A stretch of 64,000 nucleotides of DNA from RGEC01 sp964475595 (GTDB lineage: Bacteria > Bacteroidota > Bacteroidia > NS11-12g > UBA955): contig CAYYXG010000012.1 in assembly GCA_964475595.1 (NCBI GenBank), forward strand, positions 22,526-86,525, written 5' to 3'. The translations under genes and the position numbers were made by a program. The notes under the pieces are model-generated. The model was not told the DNA's origin. It did not search any database and worked only from the letters and a program-made list of their open reading frames with translations. Positions 17,433 through 28,188 of this stretch are shown in pieces (the first letter of the stretch is position 1; each line of letters begins with the position of its first letter).

Positions 17433-18049
17433 TAGAAGAGCCCGTTTAAGGTACTCTCTACCTGCTGAACTATGAGCGACGCATGGTCAGGATTATCCGA
17501 GAAATCCATGTCATCTACATTAAATACCAGTAACTTACCCTTATATTCACTAATCCAGGCCTCATAGCGCTCATTGAGTCTTTTAAGATAATCGAGTCTT
17601 ATTGCATCCTCATAATCACGCCCGCGCATTTGAATCTGATGTACCAATTTTGGAATACCCGCTCTGAGATAAATTAATAAATCAGGGGGCGTTATCTGCT
17701 GATTGATATTTTCAAACAACGCATTGTAATTCTCAAAATCACGGGTGCTCATCAACCCCATGGCATGCAAATTGGGAGCAAATATGTGCGCGTCCTCATA
17801 AATAGTTCTGTCCTGAATTACAGTCCTACTACCCTTCCTGATATTCTGAATATGCTTCCATCGGGTATTCAAGAAATATACCTGTAGATTAAAACTCCAT
17901 CTCTGCATATCTTCATAGAAATCCGAGATATAAGGATTGTCATCCATATCCTCCAACTGCATTTCCCAGTCGTAATTTTTGGCAAGTAAATGGGTAAGCG
18001 TTGTCTTTCCAGCTCCTATGTTTCCTGCAATAGCAATGTGCATGGCCAT
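17432..18049 (-). CDS. Deoxynucleoside kinase
   Basis: 205 residues of the deoxyribonucleoside kinase family (dGK/dAK type). The P-loop GNIGAGKTTLTHLL is at residues 9-22; QDRTIYEDAHIFA carries the DRS-like motif that binds the deoxyribose; and the lid Arg residues are in RGRDYE. It phosphorylates salvaged deoxynucleosides. Two starts are possible, 18049 and 18043, giving two residues' difference. A near-consensus -7 box, TAATATTG, lies at 18054-18061 on the minus strand. Base specificity is not assigned. Confidence 0.87.
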   Translation of the reverse strand: MAMHIAIAGNIGAGKTTLTHLLAKNYDWEMQLEDMDDNPYISDFYEDMQRWSFNLQVYFLNTRWKHIQNIRKGSRTVIQDRTIYEDAHIFAPNLHAMGLMSTRDFENYNALFENINQQITPPDLLIYLRAGIPKLVHQIQMRGRDYEDAIRLDYLKRLNERYEAWISEYKGKLLVFNVDDMDFSDNPDHASLIVQQVESTLNGLF

Positions 18050-18125
18050 AGTGCAATATTACTATCGCTTAAAAAAGGAGTGCAAGTGGTTTGCGAAATA
18101 AAGTTTTACACAAATCGGCGTACCC

Positions 18126-18133
18126 TACCTTTG
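18126..18133 (+). promoter_or_regulatory. -7 promoter box of the ABC exporter gene
   Basis: TACCTTTG ends 12 nt before the GTG start at 18146; no convincing -33 TTG. Confidence 0.55.
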
Positions 18134-18145
18134 CACTTCTAATCC

Positions 18146-19906
18146 GTGAAAAGCCCTTTCAAGTTTAATCCAGGCCTCCTGGGACGAATTATGCAACTCG
18201 CACTCCCAAAGAGAGCTGCCTTCTACAGTGCCATTTTACTCACCATCCTACAAAGTTGTTTATCTGCGATTCAGCCCAATTTTTATAGCCATGCCATTGA
18301 TCATTATATTCTCAAAGGCACCTACGAAGGTTTGGGTTTCTGGTGTTTATTGATTTTAGCGGTTTTGATTTTTCAGACCTTACTGGGTTTTCTTAACAGC
18401 TATTTATCAGAAAACATTGGTCAGGATGTGATTTTGCGCATGCGAAATTACACCTATAAACACCTAATAAATCTACGACAAACCTTTTTTGACAAGACGC
18501 CTGTTGGGACATCTGTTACCAGAACCATCAGTGATATTGAAACTGTAACCGAACTTTTCTCTGCAGGCCTCATCACCATAGCCGGCGATGCTTTTCAGAT
18601 TATTATCATACTGGTATGTATGTTCGTTATTAGCTGGAAATTGACCCTTTTAACCCTCCTGGTACTTCCGTTCTTGTTATGGGCAGCCAATTTTTTTAGA
18701 AAGGGAGTAAGAGACAGTTTTCAGCAGGTTAGAAATGAGGTTTCTAGACTCAATTCTTTTCTTCAGGAACACATCACCGGCATGCACATTGTTCAACTAT
18801 TTAATCGACAGGAAAAAGAATATTCGAAATTTAAATCCATCAATGCCTCACATAGAGATGCCCATATTCGGGGTATATTTTACTATGCTGTTTTCTTTCC
18901 CATCGTAGAATTTTTGGTTGCAGCCACACTGGCCATCATCATTTTATACGGAACAGGCGGAATGATGCAAAACACATTACAGCCTGGCGAATTAACCGCA
19001 TTTATCATGTTTGTCAACCTGTTTTTTCGCCCGGTAAGAGCCATTGCAGACCGGTTCAACAATATTCAAATGGGCATGGTAGCTGCTGAAAGAATTTTTG
19101 AACTGCTGGATAACACAGAAAATACTGAAACTTCCGGAACAATCATTCCAGAGGAATTCCGTGGGGAAATTCGATTTGAAAATGTATGGTTTGCCTATGA
19201 AGGTGAAAACTGGGTACTAAAAAACCTGTCGTTTACGGTAAATCCGGGAGAAACCTTTGCCATTGTGGGCCATACGGGAAGCGGAAAAACTACCATCATC
19301 GGCCTCATTGCCCGATTTTATCAGCATCAGCGTGGTAATATCTATGTTGATGGTATCAAAATCGAAGCTTACAATCTGGATTTTCTGCGAAAAAAAGTAG
19401 TTTCCGTATTGCAGGATGTTTTTCTATTCAGCGGCAGTATTGCCGATAACATCCGACTTAAAAATCAAGAAATCAAGGACACAGAAATCGCAGAGGCCGC
19501 AAGACTGATTGGGGCATATGATTTCATTCATCATTTGCCGGGTCAATTTGATTTTAATGTAATGGAAAGGGGCATGTCTTTAAGTTTGGGCCAGCGACAG
19601 CTCATCAGTTTTATCAGAGCGCTTGCATGCAAACCCGGCATCATTATTTTGGATGAAGCCACCAGCAATATAGACAGTGAAACAGAAGTTCTTATCCAAA
19701 AAGCAATCTATCAGCTGTTAAATAACCGCACTGCTGTTGTCATTGCTCATAGACTCAGCACCATCCGACATTCTAACAGAATTTTATACATGAAAACAGG
19801 TGAAAAATGTGAAGAAGGTACGCATGCTGAGCTAATGAAGCTGAATGGCATGTATGCTGCTATGTATATGGCACAGCAATTATCTGGTGCCAATATCCTA
19901 GAATAA
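18146..19906 (+). CDS. ABC exporter, fused permease and ATPase (MsbA/MdlB-like)
   Basis: 586 residues. Six membrane helices in the first 320 residues form an ABC type-1 exporter domain. The ATPase domain follows with Walker A GHTGSGKTT (near 375), Q-loop SVLQDVFLF, signature LSLGQRQ, Walker B IIILDEA and switch His in IAHRLS. Works as a homo- or heterodimer exporting lipids or drugs; substrate unknown. The start is GTG at 18146, close behind the promoter box. The gene is monocistronic and ends at a bidirectional terminator shared with rpoC. Confidence 0.88.
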   Translation: MKSPFKFNPGLLGRIMQLALPKRAAFYSAILLTILQSCLSAIQPNFYSHAIDHYILKGTYEGLGFWCLLILAVLIFQTLLGFLNSYLSENIGQDVILRMRNYTYKHLINLRQTFFDKTPVGTSVTRTISDIETVTELFSAGLITIAGDAFQIIIILVCMFVISWKLTLLTLLVLPFLLWAANFFRKGVRDSFQQVRNEVSRLNSFLQEHITGMHIVQLFNRQEKEYSKFKSINASHRDAHIRGIFYYAVFFPIVEFLVAATLAIIILYGTGGMMQNTLQPGELTAFIMFVNLFFRPVRAIADRFNNIQMGMVAAERIFELLDNTENTETSGTIIPEEFRGEIRFENVWFAYEGENWVLKNLSFTVNPGETFAIVGHTGSGKTTIIGLIARFYQHQRGNIYVDGIKIEAYNLDFLRKKVVSVLQDVFLFSGSIADNIRLKNQEIKDTEIAEAARLIGAYDFIHHLPGQFDFNVMERGMSLSLGQRQLISFIRALACKPGIIILDEATSNIDSETEVLIQKAIYQLLNNRTAVVIAHRLSTIRHSNRILYMKTGEKCEEGTHAELMKLNGMYAAMYMAQQLSGANILE

Positions 19907-19936
19907 AAAAAGCCGACCTGTAATAGGCCGGCTTTT
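19905..19936. terminator. Bidirectional terminator between the ABC exporter and rpoC
   Basis: A-run, stem GCCGACCT/AGGCCGGC with one mismatch, loop GTAAT, then a T-run; symmetrical, so it can serve both convergent units. Confidence 0.8.
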
Positions 19937-19953
19937 CTAAATATTTGGGAATT

Positions 19954-22900
19954 TTAAGCTTCCTCCGTCTCAGCTTCCATTTTGGAAGCCATCAACCGAT
20001 CATACTCCTCTTTGGAACCTGTAACTACATTATCCCAATTACGCATACCGGTACCGGCAGGAATGAGATGACCCACAATTACATTTTCCTTAAGGCCTTT
20101 AAGCTCATCAACCTTACCGGAAATGGCGGCTTCATTTAACACCTTGGTGGTTTCCTGGAAGGATGCAGCACTCATAAAGCTCTGGGTTCCCAAAGAAGCC
20201 TTGGTAATACCCATCAGTACGGGCTGAGCAGTCGCTGAAACAGCATCGCGGAATTCTACCAGCTTCTTGTCCTGACGACGAAGTCCGCTGTTTTCCTGCC
20301 TCAGGTCTTTCAAGCTAACAATTTGACCAGGGTGCATCTGTTCGCTGTCACCTGCATCAGTTACTACCTTTTTATCCCAAATCCAGTCATTCTCTGACCG
20401 GAGATTCCAGCGGTCGGTAATTTCACCTTCAAGGAAACGGGTATCTCCTGGATCATTGATTTCCATCTTCTGCATCATCTGCCTAACAATGGTTTCGATG
20501 TGTTTATCATTGATTTTCACACCCTGTAGACGATATACTTCCTGAATTCCATTCAATACATAACGCTGAACGGCACCGGGCCCTTCAATGCGCAGTATAT
20601 CCTGAGGGGTTATCGCACCATCACTCAATGGCTGACCAGCACGAACAAAATCACCATCATGCACCAAAATGTGCTTACTGAGCGCAACCTGATAGTGTTT
20701 CTTCTCACCGTCTTTGCTCGTAACTATGATTTCCTGGTTACCACGCTTGCTCACACCATACTCCACTACACCATCAATTTCACTTACTACGGCGGGATTG
20801 GATGGATTACGTGCTTCAAACAATTCTGTCACGCGGGGAAGACCACCGGTAATATCACGTGTACGCGTTGCACTTCTGGGAATTTTTGCCAGAATATCTC
20901 CTGCCTTAACAGCAGCGCCAGCTTTAGCAACCAGAATTGAACCTACTGGCATGTTAAAGTGCTTGTTCTGATCTGCCTTGCCTTGAACTGCAATTACTGG
21001 CACTTTCGTTTTATCCTTGCTTTCTACAATAACCAGTTCGCTAAGACCAGTCTGCTCATCTCCTTCTTCACGCATGTTAACCCCTTCAATAATGTTATCG
21101 TACTGCACGGTTCCGTCAATATCAGAGATAATCAAGGTGTTAAATGGATCCCAAGTACACAATTTGTCTCCTTTTTTAACGGTCGCACCCTCTTTTACCA
21201 TGAGTTGAGCACCATAAGGAACATTATAGCTGGTAATTACGTTGTTGCTGCGTGAATCAAGAATCCGGATTTCACCACTTCTACCCAAGACGATTTCCAC
21301 CTTTTTCTTCTTTCCGGTTTCATCGTCAACCACTTCTTTGGTTACTGTACGCATGCTATCAAAGTTGATTACGCCTTCGTATTTGGTTTCGAGGGTGTTT
21401 TCAGCAGCAATGTTCATAGCGGCACCACCGGTGTGGAACGTACGGAGGGTAAGCTGCGTACCGGGTTCACCAATAGACTGGGCAGCAATTACACCTACTG
21501 CTTCGCCAATTTGAACCATACGGCCTGTAGCCAGGTTTCTTCCATAGCATTTTGCACACACTCCACTGAGTGTCTCGCAAGTCAGCACGCTACGGATTTC
21601 AACCTCTTCTATACCTGCTGCATCAATTGCGGCGGCCATTTTTTCGGTTACTTCATCTCCACCTCTACCCAGTACTTCTCCTGTGGTATTGTCTATCACA
21701 TCATCCACAAGGCAGCGGCCCAGTATTCTTTCATTGAGACTTTCTGCTACTTCATCATTGTTGATAATGGCAGACATAGCAATGCCCCTAAGGGTTGCGC
21801 AATCTTGTTCTGTGATAACTACATCCTGAGCTACATCGTGCAGACGACGGGTAAGATAACCTGCATCCGCTGTTTTTAACGCTGTATCAGCAAGACCCTT
21901 ACGAGCACCGTGCGTAGAGATAAAGTATTCCAATACATTCAAACCCTCTTTAAAGTTTGAAATAATCGGGTTTTCGATGGTATCACCAGTTCCTCCACCA
22001 CTGCTCTTTTGAGGCTTTGCCATCAGACCACGCATTCCACCGAGCTGACGAATCTGCTCGTTAGAACCACGTGCACCTGAGTCAAGCATCATATAAATAG
22101 GGTTAAAGCCCTGATCATCCGAACTCAGTTCTTTAATAAGAACACGAGCAAGTTGATTATTTACGCGGGTCCAAAGGTCAATTACCTGGTTATATCTTTC
22201 ATTATTGGTAATGAAACCCATGTCTGCGTTAGACTGAATTTCCTGCACCTCTTCGTAAGCTTTGTTCACCAGCTGATCTTTTTCATCGGGGATTTTCACA
22301 TAGCTCATATTAAAGCTGAGACCGCCGCGGAAGGCAAAGTGAAATCCAAGTCCTTTAATAGCGTCTAGGAAGTTGGCTGCTTTGGCCACGCCGGCCACTC
22401 GAATCATCCCTGAAATGATATCACGAAGATTTTTCTTTTTCAGAAGTTCGTTTATGTAGCCATATTCCTCCGGAACTACCTGATTAAACAAGATTCTCCC
22501 CATGGTGGTATCAATTACGCTCCAAACGAACTCATCGTTTTCCTTAACACGCACACGGCACTTAACCTTGGCATGTAGGTCTACTCTTCCTTCGTTGTAC
22601 GCGATAATGGCTTCTTCAGCAGCATAGAAAGTCAGACCTTCGCCTTTTACAGGGTGGGCTTTGGTTCCTACACGTTCCTTGGTAATGTAATAAAGTCCCA
22701 AAATCATATCCTGGGAGGGAACTGTTACCGGTGAACCATTTGCAGGGTTGAGGATATTGTGAGAAGCCAACATCAGCAATTGTGCCTCTGCCACGGCAGC
22801 ATTGCCGAGCGGAACGTGCACAGCCATCTGGTCACCGTCAAAGTCAGCGTTAAAACCGGTACAAACAAGAGGATGCAACTGTATAGCCTTACCCTCTACC

Positions 22901-24261
22901 AATTTGGGCTGGAAGGCCTGAATACCTAATCTGTGCAGTGTAGGAGCCCTGTTTAATAAAACCGGATGACCTTTTAAAATATTTTCTAGAATATCCCAAA
23001 TAACAGGATCCTTCTTTTCTACAATTTTCTTGGCAGTTTTAACGGTCTTTACAATGCCCCTTTCAATCAGTTTACGAATGATAAATGGCTTGAAAAGCTC
23101 GGCGGCCATATTTTTGGGCAGACCACACTCATTCAGTTTCAGGGTAGGACCTACCACAATAACAGAACGACCTGAATAATCCACACGTTTACCCAGCAGG
23201 TTTTGACGGAAGCGGCCCTGTTTGCCTTTTAGCATATCGCTAAGCGACTTTAAAGGACGATTACCTTCACTCTTCACCGCACTTGCACGACGGGTGTTAT
23301 CCAACAGTGAATCTACGGCTTCCTGAAGCATACGCTTCTCATTTCTCAAAATTACTTCAGGCGCTTTAATTTCAATCAATCGCTTTAAGCGGTTATTACG
23401 TATGATAACCCGGCGATATAAATCATTCAAATCTGAAGTTGCGAAACGGCCACCCTCCAAAGGAACCAAAGGACGCAATTCAGGTGGAATTACGGGCAAC
23501 ATCTTCATCACCATCCACTCAGGACGATTCTCACCGGTGCGCTGGGCACTACGGAAACCTTCAATTACCTTCAATCGCTTCAGGGCTTCCTGTTTACGCT
23601 GTTGGCTGGTTTCTGTAGCCGCCTGATTTCGCAAGTCATAGCTTAATTTATCCAGATTGATTCGGCTCAGCAAATCATTCAAGGCCTCTGCACCCATGCG
23701 GGCAATGAACTTGTTGGGATCATTATCATCCAACAACTGGTTCTCTTTAGGCAGAGAATCTGTGATGTCCAGGTACTCTTCCTCAGTCAGAAGATCCAGA
23801 TAATTACTATTGGACGCTGCACCGGGTTGTATTACCACATAACGCTCGTAATAGATAACCATATCGAGCTTCTTGGTAGGTAGACCAAGCAGGTAACCAA
23901 TTTTATTGGGAAGAGATCTAAAGTACCAAATGTGCGCAACGGGCACCACCAGATTAATGTGGCCCATGCGCTCACGACGCACTTTCTTCTCTGTTACCTC
24001 CACACCACAACGATCACAAACGATGCCTTTATAGCGAATACGTTTGTATTTTCCGCAGTGACATTCATAATCCTTGATAGGACCAAAAATGCGTTCGCAG
24101 AAAAGTCCGCCCATTTCAGGCTTGTAGCTTCGGTAGTTAATGGTTTCCGGTTTGGTAACCTCCCCAAAACTGCGGCGTAGTATGTTTTCCGGTGAAGCCA
24201 GCGAGATTCTGATCTTGCTAAAATTGCTTCCGATTTTTTGAATTTTCTTTTGTGTTTGCAT
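19954..24261 (-). CDS. rpoC: RNA polymerase beta' subunit
   Basis: 1435 residues. The catalytic Mg motif NADFDGDQMAVH is present, the N-terminal zinc ribbon (CHCG ... CDRCG) and the second zinc site (CETLSGVCAKCYG) are intact, and the trigger-loop/bridge region (GARKGLADTALKTADAGYL) is standard. Last gene of the large minus-strand operon, 21 nt after rpoB. Normal length for the phylum. Confidence 0.98.
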   Translation of the reverse strand: MQTQKKIQKIGSNFSKIRISLASPENILRRSFGEVTKPETINYRSYKPEMGGLFCERIFGPIKDYECHCGKYKRIRYKGIVCDRCGVEVTEKKVRRERMGHINLVVPVAHIWYFRSLPNKIGYLLGLPTKKLDMVIYYERYVVIQPGAASNSNYLDLLTEEEYLDITDSLPKENQLLDDNDPNKFIARMGAEALNDLLSRINLDKLSYDLRNQAATETSQQRKQEALKRLKVIEGFRSAQRTGENRPEWMVMKMLPVIPPELRPLVPLEGGRFATSDLNDLYRRVIIRNNRLKRLIEIKAPEVILRNEKRMLQEAVDSLLDNTRRASAVKSEGNRPLKSLSDMLKGKQGRFRQNLLGKRVDYSGRSVIVVGPTLKLNECGLPKNMAAELFKPFIIRKLIERGIVKTVKTAKKIVEKKDPVIWDILENILKGHPVLLNRAPTLHRLGIQAFQPKLVEGKAIQLHPLVCTGFNADFDGDQMAVHVPLGNAAVAEAQLLMLASHNILNPANGSPVTVPSQDMILGLYYITKERVGTKAHPVKGEGLTFYAAEEAIIAYNEGRVDLHAKVKCRVRVKENDEFVWSVIDTTMGRILFNQVVPEEYGYINELLKKKNLRDIISGMIRVAGVAKAANFLDAIKGLGFHFAFRGGLSFNMSYVKIPDEKDQLVNKAYEEVQEIQSNADMGFITNNERYNQVIDLWTRVNNQLARVLIKELSSDDQGFNPIYMMLDSGARGSNEQIRQLGGMRGLMAKPQKSSGGGTGDTIENPIISNFKEGLNVLEYFISTHGARKGLADTALKTADAGYLTRRLHDVAQDVVITEQDCATLRGIAMSAIINNDEVAESLNERILGRCLVDDVIDNTTGEVLGRGGDEVTEKMAAAIDAAGIEEVEIRSVLTCETLSGVCAKCYGRNLATGRMVQIGEAVGVIAAQSIGEPGTQLTLRTFHTGGAAMNIAAENTLETKYEGVINFDSMRTVTKEVVDDETGKKKKVEIVLGRSGEIRILDSRSNNVITSYNVPYGAQLMVKEGATVKKGDKLCTWDPFNTLIISDIDGTVQYDNIIEGVNMREEGDEQTGLSELVIVESKDKTKVPVIAVQGKADQNKHFNMPVGSILVAKAGAAVKAGDILAKIPRSATRTRDITGGLPRVTELFEARNPSNPAVVSEIDGVVEYGVSKRGNQEIIVTSKDGEKKHYQVALSKHILVHDGDFVRAGQPLSDGAITPQDILRIEGPGAVQRYVLNGIQEVYRLQGVKINDKHIETIVRQMMQKMEINDPGDTRFLEGEITDRWNLRSENDWIWDKKVVTDAGDSEQMHPGQIVSLKDLRQENSGLRRQDKKLVEFRDAVSATAQPVLMGITKASLGTQSFMSAASFQETTKVLNEAAISGKVDELKGLKENVIVGHLIPAGTGMRNWDNVVTGSKEEYDRLMASKMEAETEEA

Positions 24262-24282
24262 GTTACTGACTTTCGCTCAGAG

Positions 24283-27200
24283 TTATTCGATAAATGATAC
24301 TTCCAGACCCAGACCTCTCAATTCATGTACAAGTACATTGAATGATTCGGGGGTTCCGATATTACTCAGGTTTTCACCTTTCACAATGGCTTCATAGGCC
24401 TTGGCTCTTCCGGTGATGTCATCAGACTTCACGGTTAGTATTTCGCGCAGAATGTTTGATGCACCGAATGCTTCCAGTGCCCAAACTTCCATTTCACCGA
24501 AACGCTGACCACCAAACTGTGCTTTACCACCCAACGGCTGCTGGGTAATAAGACTGTACGGACCGATAGAACGGGCGTGCATCTTATCATCAACCATGTG
24601 TCCAAGTTTCAGCATATAGATGATACCTACCGTTGTGGGTTGGTCAAATTTCTGACCTGACAAACCATCATTCAGATAAACCAGACCATTCTTGGGTATT
24701 CCTGCTTTATTGGTCCATTCCTCAATTTCAGCATTGCTGGCGCCATCGAAAATTGGGGTAGCAAATTTCACACCCAGCTCTTTTCCGGCCCATCCCAAAA
24801 CGGTTTCATAAATCTGACCCAAGTTCATTCGAGAAGGTACGCCAAGGGGATTCAGAACGATGTCCACAGGTGTTCCATCATCCAGGAATGGCATGTCCTC
24901 TTCACGGACAATCCTGGCAACAATACCCTTGTTACCGTGACGACCTGCCATCTTATCACCCACTTTCAATTTACGTTTGGTTGCCACATAAACTTTAGCC
25001 ATTTGCAAAATCCCGGTAGGCAATTCATCACCCACACTGATTGCATAATGCTCACGTTTAAAGTTGGTAACTTTATCATTGTATACATTGATATAATTGG
25101 TCAATGCACGAACGATAAGTTCGTTTTTCTCTGCATCAGCGGTCCAGTTGTGGTAGTTTACATTACTGTAATCTATGCTCATCAGATTTTTCTGGGTAAA
25201 CTTAGTACCCTTGCTGATCAGCTCTTCACTGTACATATTGAAAACACCCTGGCTGGTTTTACCATTCACAATCTGGAATAATTTTTTAACCAGTTCGTCT
25301 TTGAACTCAGCCATTTCGCGCTTGTGGTCATCTTCCAGTTTTTGCAACCTTCCTTTGTCGCTGGCGCGAATGGTTTTATCTTTTTTGCTCTTGCTGAAGA
25401 GTTTTTTCTCAATAACCACACCATCTGTACCGGGAGGCGCTTTCAATGATGCATCTTTTACATCACCGGCTTTATCGCCGAAAATGGCCCTAAGCAGTTT
25501 CTCTTCGGGTGATGGCTCAGTTTCACCTTTGGGTGTAATCTTACCAATGAGGATATCGCCTTCTTTAACCTCAGCACCTATGCGTATCAGACCATTCTCG
25601 TCCAGGTTACGGGTCATCTCGTCACTGACATTCGGGATATCGTTGGTCAATTCCTCTTCACCGCGCTTGGTATCACGAACTTCCAACTCAAACTCGGTAA
25701 TGTAAACGGTGGTGTACCAATCGTCTTTTACTACTTTTTCTGAGATTACGATCGCATCCTCGAAGTTATAACCCTGCCAAGGCATGAATGCCACTTTCAG
25801 GTTACGACCAAGAGCGAGTTCCCCACCCTGGGTAGCATATCCTTCGCAAATCACCTGTCCCTTGGTAACCTTGTCACCTTTCTTTACGATAGGATGCAGA
25901 TTGATACAGGAATTCTGGTTGGTTCTGCGGAATTTGGTAAGCTGATAGGTCTTGGTATTACCGGTAAAGCTTACCAGATCGTCATCAGAATTGTGCTGAT
26001 AACGAATGCGGATTTCACGTGCATCCACGTATTCAACCACACCATCCCCTTCAGCATTGATGAGAGAGCGGCTATCACGAGCCACCTTTTCTTCCAGGCC
26101 GGTACCCACAATAGGAGCTTCAGGCTTAACCAGAGGCACAGCCTGACGCTGCATGTTTGAACCCATCAGCGCACGGTTAGCATCATCATGCTCCAAAAAG
26201 GGAATCAGCGAAGCGGCTATAGACACGATTTGGTTGGGTGCTACATCCATATAATCCAGTTTGGATGGATCCACCAACGGGAAGTCACCTTCCTTGCGGC
26301 TTTTCACCAACGCTGTTTTAAAATTTCCTTTTGCATCCACTTCCGCATTGGCCTGAGCAATGGTTTTTCCATCCTCTTCTTCAGCGCTAAGGTAGGTAAT
26401 TCCTTCCTCGATTTTGCCTTCAACTACCTTACGATAAGGGGTTTCAATGAAGCCCATGTTGTTGATTTTGGCATGAACACAAAGGGAAGATATCAGACCA
26501 ATATTAGGTCCTTCCGGAGTTTCAATGGTACAAAGTCGGCCGTAGTGCGTGTAGTGAACGTCACGTACTTCGAAACCGGCTCTTTCACGGCTCAAACCAC
26601 CCGGACCCAGTGCTGACAGACGACGCTTATGCGTGATTTCTGCCAGGGGATTAATCTGATCGAGGAACTGTGAAAGCTGGTTGGTTCCAAAGAATGAATT
26701 AATTACGCTGCTCAGGGTTCTGGCATTCACCAGATCTTGCGGTGTAAACACTTCATTATCCCGAATATTCATTTTTTCGCGAATGGTCCGGGCCATACGG
26801 GCAAGACCTACGCCAAACTGGGCATACAGCTGTTCACCAACAGTACGCACACGGCGGTTGCTCAAGTGATCAATATCATCGAGGGCTTCCTGACCATTAT
26901 ACAGATGAATTAGGAACTTGATAATACTAATGATATCATCTTTGGTCAGTACCTTCACATCCATAGGCGTATTCATATTCAACTTCTGGTTGATACGGTA
27001 ACGACCTACGTCACCAAGGTCATAGCGCTTATCTGAGAAAAACAGACGCTCGATAATACCGCGCGCAGTCTCTTCATCGGGTGGATCTGCATTCCTCAAC
27101 TGACGATAGATTACCTCCAACGCCTCTTTTCCATTATTGGATGTATCTTTCTGCAGCGTGTTATAAATAATATCAAAATCAATGTTACCGGTATTTTCAG

Positions 27201-28086
27201 TGTTAAGAATTACTGTCTTTACACCTGCATCCACAATCACATCAATGTGTTCATCCGCCAGGATGGTATCACGCTCCAGAATAACCTCGTTTCTTTCAAT
27301 AGAAACCACCTCACCGGTATCTTCATCAACGAAGTCTTCAATCCAGGTGCGCAGCACCCTAGCCGCCAGTTTGCGACCTATTACTTTTTTAAGTCCGGTT
27401 TTGCTAACCTTTACTTCTTCACTTAGACCAAAAATATCAAGAATATCCTTATCACTCTCAAAGCCAATAGCACGGAGCAATGTAGTTACCGGGAACTTCT
27501 TTTTGCGGTCGATATAGGCATACATTACGGCATTTACATCGGTAGCAAATTCAATCCATGATCCTTTAAATGGAATTACACGGGCTGAATACAACTTAGT
27601 ACCGTTAGAGTGAATGCTTTGACCGAAAAATACGCCGGGAGAGCGATGCAACTGACTTACGATAACCCTTTCTGCGCCATTAATGATGAAAGTACCATTG
27701 GGCGTCATGTAGGGGATGGTTCCAAGATACACGTCCTGAACAATGGTTTTAAAATCTTCATGCTCGGGATCGTTACAACTCAATTTCAATTTTGCCTTCA
27801 GTGGCACGGCATAAGTTAGACCGCGCTCAATGCACTCCTGAATGGTATATCTGGGTGGATCTACAAAGTAGTCAAGAAACTCCAGAACGAATATATTTCT
27901 GGTATCGGTAATAGGGAAGTTTTCACGGAAAACCATGAAAAGACCTTCACCTTCGCGTTTGTCGGCAGGTGTGTCAAGCTGAAAAAATTCCTGGAACGAT
28001 TGCAGCTGCACATCGAGGAAATCGGGGTATTCAATGGCGTGTTTTACTTTGCCAAAAGAAACCCTATTGTTTTGTAGTGTGCTCAA
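24283..28086 (-). CDS. rpoB: RNA polymerase beta subunit
   Basis: 1267 residues. Recognisable are the rifampicin region (FGTNQLSQFLDQINPLAEITHKRRLSALGPGGL in part, with the usual QLSQF and HKRRLSALG segments), YTHYGRLCTIETPEGPN, and the C-terminal clamp GGQRFGEMEVWALEAFGA. The rifampicin pocket residues that can be read (Q, D, H, R, S) are the sensitive type. It is preceded by a 102-bp gap after rplL that contains a small hairpin. Confidence 0.98.
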   Translation of the reverse strand: MSTLQNNRVSFGKVKHAIEYPDFLDVQLQSFQEFFQLDTPADKREGEGLFMVFRENFPITDTRNIFVLEFLDYFVDPPRYTIQECIERGLTYAVPLKAKLKLSCNDPEHEDFKTIVQDVYLGTIPYMTPNGTFIINGAERVIVSQLHRSPGVFFGQSIHSNGTKLYSARVIPFKGSWIEFATDVNAVMYAYIDRKKKFPVTTLLRAIGFESDKDILDIFGLSEEVKVSKTGLKKVIGRKLAARVLRTWIEDFVDEDTGEVVSIERNEVILERDTILADEHIDVIVDAGVKTVILNTENTGNIDFDIIYNTLQKDTSNNGKEALEVIYRQLRNADPPDEETARGIIERLFFSDKRYDLGDVGRYRINQKLNMNTPMDVKVLTKDDIISIIKFLIHLYNGQEALDDIDHLSNRRVRTVGEQLYAQFGVGLARMARTIREKMNIRDNEVFTPQDLVNARTLSSVINSFFGTNQLSQFLDQINPLAEITHKRRLSALGPGGLSRERAGFEVRDVHYTHYGRLCTIETPEGPNIGLISSLCVHAKINNMGFIETPYRKVVEGKIEEGITYLSAEEEDGKTIAQANAEVDAKGNFKTALVKSRKEGDFPLVDPSKLDYMDVAPNQIVSIAASLIPFLEHDDANRALMGSNMQRQAVPLVKPEAPIVGTGLEEKVARDSRSLINAEGDGVVEYVDAREIRIRYQHNSDDDLVSFTGNTKTYQLTKFRRTNQNSCINLHPIVKKGDKVTKGQVICEGYATQGGELALGRNLKVAFMPWQGYNFEDAIVISEKVVKDDWYTTVYITEFELEVRDTKRGEEELTNDIPNVSDEMTRNLDENGLIRIGAEVKEGDILIGKITPKGETEPSPEEKLLRAIFGDKAGDVKDASLKAPPGTDGVVIEKKLFSKSKKDKTIRASDKGRLQKLEDDHKREMAEFKDELVKKLFQIVNGKTSQGVFNMYSEELISKGTKFTQKNLMSIDYSNVNYHNWTADAEKNELIVRALTNYINVYNDKVTNFKREHYAISVGDELPTGILQMAKVYVATKRKLKVGDKMAGRHGNKGIVARIVREEDMPFLDDGTPVDIVLNPLGVPSRMNLGQIYETVLGWAGKELGVKFATPIFDGASNAEIEEWTNKAGIPKNGLVYLNDGLSGQKFDQPTTVGIIYMLKLGHMVDDKMHARSIGPYSLITQQPLGGKAQFGGQRFGEMEVWALEAFGASNILREILTVKSDDITGRAKAYEAIVKGENLSNIGTPESFNVLVHELRGLGLEVSFIE

Positions 28087-28143
28087 TTTGTTTTTGTTTT
28101 TTTAGGTACGACAATGGATGTTTGACTCAATAAACGCCCAAAA

Positions 28144-28164
28144 GGCCCACGGTATTCCGGGGCC
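28144..28164 (-). promoter_or_regulatory. Possible attenuator hairpin between rplL and rpoB
   Basis: On the minus strand GGCCC and GGGCC flank an 11-nt loop and are followed by TTTT. The E. coli operon has a partial terminator at the same place, so a similar role is plausible; the stem is short. Confidence 0.3.
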
Positions 28165-28188
28165 ATTTGGGGTTGTGTTTGTTGGAAA